A DNA stretch of 64,000 nt from JAAFIP01 sp963775085 (GTDB taxonomy: Bacteria; Pseudomonadota; Gammaproteobacteria; Burkholderiales; Burkholderiaceae_C), in contig CAVZHO010000006.1 in the NCBI GenBank assembly GCA_963775085.1, positions 248,001 to 312,000 on the forward strand. The letters run 5' to 3'. Shown in pieces: positions 8,081-14,942 of this stretch. Each line of letters starts with the position of its first letter. Position 1 is the first letter of the stretch. Made by a program: the position numbers and the translations under genes. Under the pieces are notes generated by a model that was not told where the DNA came from, ran no database searches, and worked only from the letters and a program-made list of their open reading frames with translations.

Positions 8081-8418
8081 TGCGGCACAATCAGCGCGTC
8101 CACCGCTGCGGCGCATTCAAAATCTGTCGTTGAGATGCCGCCGACATCGTGGGTGTTAAAGCGCACCACGCAGCGGCTGTAGTGCACGCTCAGGTCGGGG
8201 TGGTGGTTGTGCCGCTCGGCGACGAAAGCCACCGCGTTGACAAAGCTGATGGTTTCCAGATAGTTCGCAAACTGAAAGGTTTTTTGGATGGCCACATTCG
8301 CACCATCACCATCGAGTTGCCAACCGGGGTGGTCTACCATTTTCGCTACTATTTCAGTAGCTTTAAATGACCGTCTGACGTGGACTTTCCAGTCTTTTTT
8401 TACCAAAACACTGGTCAT
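8077..8418 (-). CDS. phhB: Pterin-4-alpha-carbinolamine dehydratase
   Basis: A 113-residue protein with FVNAVAFVAERHNHHPDLSV, the PCD active-site region with its His-rich ERHNHHPD core, followed by VRFNTHDVGGIS. The enzyme dehydrates 4a-hydroxytetrahydrobiopterin; some homologues act in molybdopterin or folate metabolism, and no phenylalanine hydroxylase gene is near. ATG 8418 overlaps the stop of the M48 protease gene by four bases, and its own stop overlaps rsgA by four, so the three genes are translationally coupled. The N-terminal 20 residues overlap a weak repeat-like stretch near 8344-8392. Confidence 0.93.
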   Translation of the reverse strand: MTSVLVKKDWKVHVRRSFKATEIVAKMVDHPGWQLDGDGANVAIQKTFQFANYLETISFVNAVAFVAERHNHHPDLSVHYSRCVVRFNTHDVGGISTTDFECAAAVDALIVPQ

Positions 8419-9680
8419 GCCGCCATCCTGGCCAAGCGCTCTGAGGCGGGCGGGTGCGAGTAATAAAACTTCACAAACAAGGGATCAGGGGTAAGGGTAG
8501 AGGCATTGTCTTCGTACAGTTTGAGCAGTGCATTCTTCAAATCCTGCCCATTGGTTTGTGCCACGGCATAGGCATCGGCTTCAAACTCATGCTTGCGCGA
8601 TAGCTGTGCGAATAGAGGTGAAATAAACACCGTAAACAAAGGCACAGCCATCATAAACAGCAGCAAGGCCAACGCATCGTTGCCACCCTCTGGCGAGGGA
8701 CGCACAGCCAACCCCAGATAAAACCAGGCTTGCTGGCTCAGGTAACCCAGCAACCCAAAGCCCACCAGGCTCATGGCAAACATGCTCGCAATGCGTTTGA
8801 TGACGTGTTTATGCTTGAAATGCCCCAACTCGTGCGCCAGCACGGCATCTACCTCTCCAGGGTTGAGCTGCTTGAGCAGGGTGTCAAAAAACACCACGCG
8901 CTTGCTGGCACCAAAGCCAGTGAAATAGGCGTTGGCATGCGCGCTGCGTTTACTGCCATCCATCACAAACAAGCCCTTGGCTGCAAAGCCGCAGCGCTGC
9001 ATCAACGCTGTGACACGGGTTTTCAGGGCTTCGTCTTCCAGGGGTAGAAACTTGTTGAACAAAGGTGCAATCACCGTGGGGTAAATAACTAGCAGCAGCA
9101 GGTTAAAGCCCATCCAGAACAACCAGGTGTAAAGCCACCAGAGGCTACCTGTGGTGCCCATAAACCAGAGCACCAGTGCGGCGATGGGCAGACCGATCAG
9201 AGTGCCGATCAAGGAAGATTTCAGTAAATCAAGCAGCCAGAGTTTAAAAGTCATTTTGTTAAAACCAAAACGCTCTTCAATGACAAAAGTTTGGTACAGC
9301 GTGAACGGCAAGTCGATGATGCCGCCAATCAGCACAAAGCTGCCCAGCAATGCCAACTGCTGCCACAGGTTCGCGCCCATTACGGTCAACAGGGTTTGGT
9401 TGAGCCAGTCCAGCCCACCCAACAGCGTCCAGCCCAGCAGCACGGCGGAGCCACAGGCCAGCTCCAGCAAGCCAAAACGCGATTTGGTGATGGTGTAGTC
9501 CGCCGCCTTTTGGTGCGCTGCCAGCGTAATGCGGTCGGCAAAAGCCGCAGGTACGGCCGTGCGGTGCTGGGCCACATGGCGCATCTGGCGGGTGGCCAGC
9601 CACAGCTTGAGCAGCACGCCAGCCACCAGTGCAATGGCGAAGGCGAGGGTGAAGGTCATGGGGGCAATGGAAGGCATCAT
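8415..9680 (-). CDS. M48-family zinc metalloprotease (Ste24-like)
   Basis: About 421 residues from ATG 9680 (ATG 9659 is an alternative; neither has a clear ribosome-binding site). The zinc site VDAVLAHELGHFKHKH contains HELGH, and the third ligand lies in HEFEADAYA further on. Several transmembrane segments occur in the first 190 residues and after the HEXXH helix, as in CAAX-type prenyl proteases. In bacteria these proteins are inner-membrane proteases of uncertain substrate. The gene heads the M48-phhB-rsgA unit and is divergent from orn. Confidence 0.92.
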   Translation of the reverse strand: MMPSIAPMTFTLAFAIALVAGVLLKLWLATRQMRHVAQHRTAVPAAFADRITLAAHQKAADYTITKSRFGLLELACGSAVLLGWTLLGGLDWLNQTLLTVMGANLWQQLALLGSFVLIGGIIDLPFTLYQTFVIEERFGFNKMTFKLWLLDLLKSSLIGTLIGLPIAALVLWFMGTTGSLWWLYTWLFWMGFNLLLLVIYPTVIAPLFNKFLPLEDEALKTRVTALMQRCGFAAKGLFVMDGSKRSAHANAYFTGFGASKRVVFFDTLLKQLNPGEVDAVLAHELGHFKHKHVIKRIASMFAMSLVGFGLLGYLSQQAWFYLGLAVRPSPEGGNDALALLLFMMAVPLFTVFISPLFAQLSRKHEFEADAYAVAQTNGQDLKNALLKLYEDNASTLTPDPLFVKFYYSHPPASERLARMAA

Positions 9681-9738
9681 GGCAGCGATTTTAGGCGCTC
9701 TGCGCAGATGCCGTGGCGATTCGGTCAAAATGCAGGGT

Positions 9739-10320
9739 ATGACTGCCCACACCCATCTTGCCGCCCCCGCCCTCATTCTCAAAAAATCCGATCAAAACCT
9801 CGTCTGGCTGGACTGCGAGATGACGGGCCTGGACCCCAAGGAAAACCGTTTGATTGAAATCGCCGTGGTGGTGACCAACCCCGACCTGAGCATCCGCATC
9901 GAAGGCCCGGTATTGGTGATCCACCAAAGCGAAATTCAACTGGCCAAAATGGACAAATGGAACCGCAACACCCACGGCAACAGCGGGTTGACTGACAAGG
10001 TGCGCGCCAGCAAAACCAAGTGTCCGCAGGCCGAGGCGCAGATACTGGAGTTTCTCAAACACTACGTGCCCGCGGGAAAATCGCCCTTGTGTGGCAACAC
10101 CATCGGCCAGGACCGCAAGTTTTTGGATCGGTATATGCCCAAGCTGGAGGCCTTCTTTCACTATCGCAACCTGGATGTCAGCACCTTGAAAGAGCTGGCC
10201 AAGCGCTGGTCGCCCGAGGTCTACAAGGGGTTCAAGAAAAAGCAAAAGCACACGGCGCTGGCCGATGTGCATGAGTCAATCGAAGAGCTGATCTACTATC
10301 GCGCCCATTTGCTGAAATAG
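9739..10320 (+). CDS. orn: Oligoribonuclease
   Basis: A 193-residue 3'-5' exonuclease that degrades 2-5-mers of RNA, including pGpG from c-di-GMP turnover. DEDDh motifs are visible: WLDCEMTGLD (Exo I), NTIGQDRKFLDRYMP (Exo II) and HTALADVHESIEEL (Exo III). The start at 9739 is preferred because only a short stretch then precedes LVWLDCEMTG, as in the family; an ATG three codons earlier is possible. Divergent from the M48 gene with a 58-bp gap. Confidence 0.96.
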   Translation: MTAHTHLAAPALILKKSDQNLVWLDCEMTGLDPKENRLIEIAVVVTNPDLSIRIEGPVLVIHQSEIQLAKMDKWNRNTHGNSGLTDKVRASKTKCPQAEAQILEFLKHYVPAGKSPLCGNTIGQDRKFLDRYMPKLEAFFHYRNLDVSTLKELAKRWSPEVYKGFKKKQKHTALADVHESIEELIYYRAHLLK

Positions 10321-10395
10321 CTTGCGGGACAGGGGGCGTGGGTCTTGCGCAAGCGAAGCGCTTGATGGACGAAAGAGCCCAGATAAAAAAAGCTA

Positions 10396-10424
10396 TTGCG
10401 GGAAAACCCTAGTTGTGCGATAAT
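10396..10424 (+). promoter_or_regulatory. Probable sigma-70 promoter of the DEAD-box helicase gene
   Basis: TTGCGG (10396-10401) and GATAAT (10419-10424) are separated by 17 bases. Transcription from here would start near 10431 and give a leader of roughly 245 nt ahead of the helicase start. Confidence 0.6.
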
Positions 10425-10431
10425 CGAAGGC

Positions 10432-10676
10432 TTCGCTGAAGTAAAGCGAATAATTGTGCATCTGCCACACACCATAGGCTCCGAGATATTCATCAGAGCT
10501 ACCGCGTAGTTAACCGTATCGGGACAGCAGTCCCAGTACAAGCTCACGCAAACTTGTTGGTTGGTTGATGTTTTGTATCAACCGTCTTGCCCAACAAGAC
10601 ACGCCTTTAAAAGGACTAGGCTCGCGCCCCGCTAGTGGGTGCGCGTCTGCGCGTGAACATGAATGAAGATTTCTCA
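10432..10676 (+). promoter_or_regulatory. Long structured 5' leader of the helicase mRNA
   Basis: The 356-bp gap between orn and the helicase gene holds no ORF but several perfect hairpins. One is GGGAC/GTCCC at 10521-10534. A nested pair follows, CTTGTTGG (10553-10560) with CCAACAAG (10591-10598), enclosing GGTTGAT (10563-10569) with ATCAACC (10577-10583). A GC-rich imperfect hairpin lies at about 10623-10644. Long structured leaders are common in cold-shock helicase mRNAs; that role here is inferred. Confidence 0.6.
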
Positions 10677-12791
10677 ATGACCAATACCTCTGTGGACAAT
10701 GTAGTTGCGCAGGGTTTTGATGCCCCAGCCCACGATAATATTGCGCAAGCAGCTACTGATACTGTAGCGCATGACGCTATTGAGCATACCGCACCCGCTG
10801 TGCAGGAAGAGTTTGCCCAGGCCGACGCTGAGCTTGACGCGCAGCCCGAAGTGCCCGCTGGTCCGAACGATTTTGAGTTGATGGGCCTGGCCCCCGCCTT
10901 GGTGCAAGCCACCAAAGAGCTGGGCTTTACCAAGGCCACGCCGGTGCAACTCAAGGCCATCCCCTTGGCCATGCAGTCGCCTGATGGCAACAAAAAATTT
11001 ATCGACCTGATGGTCTCCAGCCAAACCGGTAGCGGCAAAACGGCTGCCTATTTGCTGCCCGTGTTGCACACACTGGAAGCCGACCTGCGCGAGCATGAAG
11101 CCGCTGAAAAAGCCGCATATGAAGCCGAAGTCGAAGCCGCCAAAATGCGCGGCGAAGTGCCCCCTAAAAAGGCCAAGCGCAAAGACCCCACCAGCAACCG
11201 CAACTTCAAGCCCGCCACCCCCGGCGCGCTGATCGTCTGCCCCACGCGCGAGCTGGCCCAGCAGGTGGCCGACGACGCGATTGACCTGGTGCGCCATATG
11301 CGCGGCGTGCGCATTGCCTCTGTCATCGGCGGTATGCCTTACCAGTTGCAAGTGGCCAAGCTGCAAAACGCGACGCTCATCGTGGCTACGCCCGGCCGTT
11401 TGCTAGACCTGCAACGCAGCGGGCAAATCAAGTGCGACAGTGTGAAGTTCCTCGTGGTGGACGAAGCTGACCGCATGCTGGACCTGGGCTTTAGCGACGA
11501 CCTGGCCGAGATCAACCAGCTGACCATCAAGCGCCAGCAGACCATGATGTTCAGCGCCACCTTTGCGCCGCGCATTCAGCAGCTGGCCGCCCGCGTCATG
11601 CGCGAGCCCCAGCGCCTGACGATTGACAGCCCGCAAGACGGCCACAAAAACATCAAGCAGATTCTGTTCTGGGCTGACAACATGCAGCACAAGCGCAAGC
11701 TGCTCGACCATTGGTTGCGCGACACCACCATCGAGCAGGCCATCGTGTTTGCCAGCACGCAGATTGAATGCGACTCGCTGGCCAACGACCTGGCCGACGC
11801 CGGTTTTGTGGCCGCTGCCCTGCACGGCGCGCTGAGCCAGGGCATGCGTAACCGCCGCCTGGGCATGCTGCGCGAAGGGCGCATCCAGATCCTGGTGGCT
11901 ACCGACGTGGCCGCACGCGGGATTGACGTGCGTTCGATTAGCCACGTGTTCAACTACGGCCTGCCAATGAAAGCCGAAGACTACACCCACCGCATTGGCC
12001 GTACCGGCCGTGCAGGCCGCGACGGCACGGCCGTCACGATTGCCGAGTTCCGCGACCGCCGCAAGATCAGCGACATTGAGTTCTTTACCAAGCAGCCGAT
12101 CAAGTCGGAAGTGATCCCCGGCCTGGAGCCAACGACGCGTGAGCGCGCAGCGCGACCCAGCTTTGGACCACGCCCCAGTTTTGGTGACCGAGGCAATGAC
12201 CGCAGCGGTGATCGCGGCAACGACCGTGGTGAGCGCAGCTACGGCCCACGCCCCGGCGGTTTTAACGACCGCAACAGCGGCGGTGGCGGTGGCTTTGGTG
12301 GCCGTACCAAGAGCTTCAGCGATGGTGGCTTTGGTGGCCGCCCACCCCAGCGTGACGAGTCACGCGGTTTTGACCAGCGCGGTGGCGACCAGGGTCAGCC
12401 GCAAGAACAGCGTGGTTTTGGCGGTGACAACCGTGGTGACCCGCGCGGCTTTGGAAACCAACGCCCCGAGCCACGCGGTTTTGATAACCGCGATAACCGT
12501 GGTGACAATCGCGGCTTTGAAAACCGCAATGCTGACCGTGGCGGCGACCGCAACTTTGTACCCCGCGCACCCTTCGGTGCCGACCGCGCACCCGAACGCA
12601 GCCAGGACAATCGCCAAGACACACGCGGCGAGCAGCGCCCCTTCCAGCGTCCCGAGCGCACCGCTACTTGGGCGCCACGCCCCGGTGACGACAAGCGTCC
12701 GGCCAAAAAGCCGTTCAGCCCCGGTAAAACGGGCGCTAGCAGCTTTGCAAAAAGCAGCAAACCCAAGGTCGTCAAGATCATTGGTCGTTAA
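10677..12791 (+). CDS. rhlE: DEAD-box ATP-dependent RNA helicase, RhlE type
   Basis: About 704 residues from ATG 10677 (ATG 10659 also possible). Helicase motifs in order: Q motif (FTKATPVQLKAIP), motif I SQTGSGKT, Ia PTRELAQQ, II VVDEADRMLD, III SAT, then VATDVAARGIDV and HRIGRTGRAG. A charged insert (KKAKRKDPTSNRNFKP) separates motifs I and Ia. From about residue 495 on, the tail is a low-complexity Arg/Asp/Gly/Asn region with repeated RGFxNR and DNRGD units, typical of RNA-binding tails. Likely roles are RNA unwinding in cold adaptation, ribosome assembly or mRNA decay with RNase E. Confidence 0.94.
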   Translation: MTNTSVDNVVAQGFDAPAHDNIAQAATDTVAHDAIEHTAPAVQEEFAQADAELDAQPEVPAGPNDFELMGLAPALVQATKELGFTKATPVQLKAIPLAMQSPDGNKKFIDLMVSSQTGSGKTAAYLLPVLHTLEADLREHEAAEKAAYEAEVEAAKMRGEVPPKKAKRKDPTSNRNFKPATPGALIVCPTRELAQQVADDAIDLVRHMRGVRIASVIGGMPYQLQVAKLQNATLIVATPGRLLDLQRSGQIKCDSVKFLVVDEADRMLDLGFSDDLAEINQLTIKRQQTMMFSATFAPRIQQLAARVMREPQRLTIDSPQDGHKNIKQILFWADNMQHKRKLLDHWLRDTTIEQAIVFASTQIECDSLANDLADAGFVAAALHGALSQGMRNRRLGMLREGRIQILVATDVAARGIDVRSISHVFNYGLPMKAEDYTHRIGRTGRAGRDGTAVTIAEFRDRRKISDIEFFTKQPIKSEVIPGLEPTTRERAARPSFGPRPSFGDRGNDRSGDRGNDRGERSYGPRPGGFNDRNSGGGGGFGGRTKSFSDGGFGGRPPQRDESRGFDQRGGDQGQPQEQRGFGGDNRGDPRGFGNQRPEPRGFDNRDNRGDNRGFENRNADRGGDRNFVPRAPFGADRAPERSQDNRQDTRGEQRPFQRPERTATWAPRPGDDKRPAKKPFSPGKTGASSFAKSSKPKVVKIIGR

Positions 12792-12954
12792 CGCGCGAGT
12801 GCTTTGATCTGCAAGCCGCAAGGCTGGGCGGGTGCGGATCGAAGCAGTTGACTCTTGACGGTCTTGATAGCAGAACAGGCGTATTGGGGAACATGCGTAT
12901 GCACGCGGGGCTGCCTGCGTGCGATGATGAAAGACCATCTACGGAGGATCTTTT

Positions 12955-13932
12955 ATGCAACGCAGACTCTTTACCCAAACCTTAGGCACCGCTTTGGCAG
13001 CTCCCTGGTTGGCTACAGGTGCATCGGCGCAAGCAGACTACCCCAGCAAAGCCATTCGTTTGGTGATTACCCATGCAGCCGGTGGCTTGCCTGATACCGT
13101 GGCGCGGCTGTTTGCGCAGCGGCTCACGCAAAAGCTGGGGCAAAGCGTCCTGGTTGACAATAAACCCGGTGCCAATGGCTTGCTGGCGGCACAGACGCTA
13201 TCCGGGAGCCCTGCAGACGGTTACACTTTTTTAGTCACCGATGGGTCGATGTTTTCCATCAATCCACGTTTATACAAAACCCTCAACTACGACCCGAACA
13301 AAGACATTATTCCGGTGTCTTTGCTGGCCCGCGCACCAATGTTTTTAGCCGTGCAGCCCAGCTTGGGTGTGAACACCTTGCAAGAGCTGATTACCTTGGC
13401 CAAATCCAAACCCGGTACGCTCAACTACGGGTCGTCGGGCATCGGCAGCACCCACCATTTGTGCCATGAGACCATGAATATCGCTTTGGGATTGGACATC
13501 CGGCATGTGCCCTTCCGGGGTACTGCGCAGTCCATTCCAGCGCTGGTCGGTGGCCAGGTGCAATTGGTGTTCTCGGCCATGCCCTCACTGGCGGGTTTTG
13601 TCAAAGGCGGGCAGCTTAAATTATTGGCCGTCAATTCGGCCCAGCGCTCACCACTGGCACCCCATTTGCCCGCGGTGGGTGAGATCGTTGCAGGCTTTGA
13701 TTTCTCCCCCACGATTGGCCTGTTTGCCGACAAAAACACGCCCAGCGCGATAGTCAACCGCATCAGTGCCGAGCTGGCCTTGGTGGCCAAAATGCCCGAC
13801 ATGATCACCGTGATGAACAATGGCGGCATGGATCCCGTAGGCAGCACGCCTGGCGATTACGCTAAATCCATCGCCTCGGAAAACGAACGCTTTGCCAAAG
13901 CCATCACCGCCGCCGGCATCAAGCCCGAATAA
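12955..13932 (+). CDS. Bug-type tripartite tricarboxylate (TTT) substrate-binding protein
   Basis: A 325-residue periplasmic receptor. A signal peptide ends near ASAQA (about residue 25), then comes YPSKAIRLVITHAAGGLPDT, the Bug N-lobe start. ANGLLAAQTLSGSPADGYTF and YGSSGIGSTHHL are further family motifs. A strong GGAGGAT ribosome-binding site precedes the ATG. The TctA/TctB membrane partners are absent nearby, so it is an orphan receptor as is common in Burkholderiales. The ligand is unknown. The downstream gene, 17 bases away, encodes a second binding-protein-like product and is probably co-transcribed. Confidence 0.93.
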   Translation: MQRRLFTQTLGTALAAPWLATGASAQADYPSKAIRLVITHAAGGLPDTVARLFAQRLTQKLGQSVLVDNKPGANGLLAAQTLSGSPADGYTFLVTDGSMFSINPRLYKTLNYDPNKDIIPVSLLARAPMFLAVQPSLGVNTLQELITLAKSKPGTLNYGSSGIGSTHHLCHETMNIALGLDIRHVPFRGTAQSIPALVGGQVQLVFSAMPSLAGFVKGGQLKLLAVNSAQRSPLAPHLPAVGEIVAGFDFSPTIGLFADKNTPSAIVNRISAELALVAKMPDMITVMNNGGMDPVGSTPGDYAKSIASENERFAKAITAAGIKPE

Positions 13933-13949
13933 ATTTAATAACTACAAAT

Positions 13950-14942
13950 ATGTCCAAACTTCGCCTAAGCTTCGCCTGCTGGAACTACGACCGCACCCGC
14001 GCCCTGATGGACGGCAGCGTGCAGCCCGACGGCATCGACCTGAACTACCTGAACCTGCCGGTCGAAGAAACCTTCTTCCGCCAGGCGCGCTTTCGTGAGT
14101 TCGATGTGTGTGAGATGTCGCTGTCCTCCTACTGCGTCAGCCTGAACCGCCCCGACAAACCGTTCATTGCGTTGCCCATTTTCCCCTCGCGATTTTTCCG
14201 CCACTCCTGCATCTACATCAACGCCAACTCAGGCATCAAAGAACCTAAAGACCTGATCGGCAAACGCATTGCCAGCCCCGAATACCAGATGACCGCCCCG
14301 GTGTGGATACGCGGTATTCTGAGCGACCATTACGGTGTGCCGGTCGATGCGCAGCCGTATCTGTATGGCGGCGAAGAAGAAACTGGCCGCATCGAAAAAC
14401 TCAAGCTTGATCTGCCGCCCAATATCAAAGTCAGCCCCATCGGCCCGGACCAAACGCTCACGCAGATGCTGCACACCGGCGAGCTGGACGCGCTGTACAC
14501 CGCACGCATGCCATCGAGCTTTCTAAAGGGCGACGGCAAGGTCAAGCGCCTGTTTGAAAACTACGGCGAGATCGAGCGCGCCTACTTTCGGCAAACCAAA
14601 ATCTTCCCCATCATGCACACCGTGGTGATGCGCCGCGATGTGTACGAGGCCAATCGCTGGATTGCCCAGTCATTGACCAAAGCCTTCATCGAAGCCCAGC
14701 GCCGCACCTATGAAGACCTGAAAGAGACCGCCGCCCTCAAAGCCATGCTACCTTGGCTCAACGCCCATGTGGACGAAACCATGCGCGAGATGGGTGACGA
14801 CTGGTGGGCCTACGGACTGGACAAAAACCGCCATGTGCTGGAGACCTTTACCCGTTATCACCTGGAGCAGGGCCTGTCCAAGCGCCTGCTCACGGTGGAC
14901 GAGCTCTTTGCACCAGAGTCGCTGGAGTCGTTCAAAATTTAA
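13950..14942 (+). CDS. Substrate-binding-like protein annotated in the 4,5-dihydroxyphthalate decarboxylase family
   Basis: A 330-residue protein that starts directly with its fold (LRLSFACWNYDRTRALMDG) and shows no signal peptide. The NMT1/PBP2-like pattern includes YLNLPVEETFFRQARFREFD, GKRIASPEYQMTAPVWIRGI and QMLHTGELDALYTARMP. Close relatives are commonly named 4,5-dihydroxyphthalate decarboxylase, but the fold is that of periplasmic binding proteins, so the enzymatic name is uncertain. It follows the Bug receptor gene closely. Its stop overlaps the stop of convergent ppc by four bases. Confidence 0.75.
   Translation: MSKLRLSFACWNYDRTRALMDGSVQPDGIDLNYLNLPVEETFFRQARFREFDVCEMSLSSYCVSLNRPDKPFIALPIFPSRFFRHSCIYINANSGIKEPKDLIGKRIASPEYQMTAPVWIRGILSDHYGVPVDAQPYLYGGEEETGRIEKLKLDLPPNIKVSPIGPDQTLTQMLHTGELDALYTARMPSSFLKGDGKVKRLFENYGEIERAYFRQTKIFPIMHTVVMRRDVYEANRWIAQSLTKAFIEAQRRTYEDLKETAALKAMLPWLNAHVDETMREMGDDWWAYGLDKNRHVLETFTRYHLEQGLSKRLLTVDELFAPESLESFKI

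Noticed and set aside
8344..8392. Dispersed repeat copy within the phhB 5' end
   Set aside because: Block order is suggestive, but the encoded residues (ATEIVAKMVDHPGW) also fit the PCD family, so I could not separate insertion from chance.
12139..12807. 222-codon alternative frame in the 3' end of the helicase gene
   Set aside because: Low-complexity Ala/Thr/Val translation caused by repeats that encode the Arg/Gly/Asp tail in the true frame.
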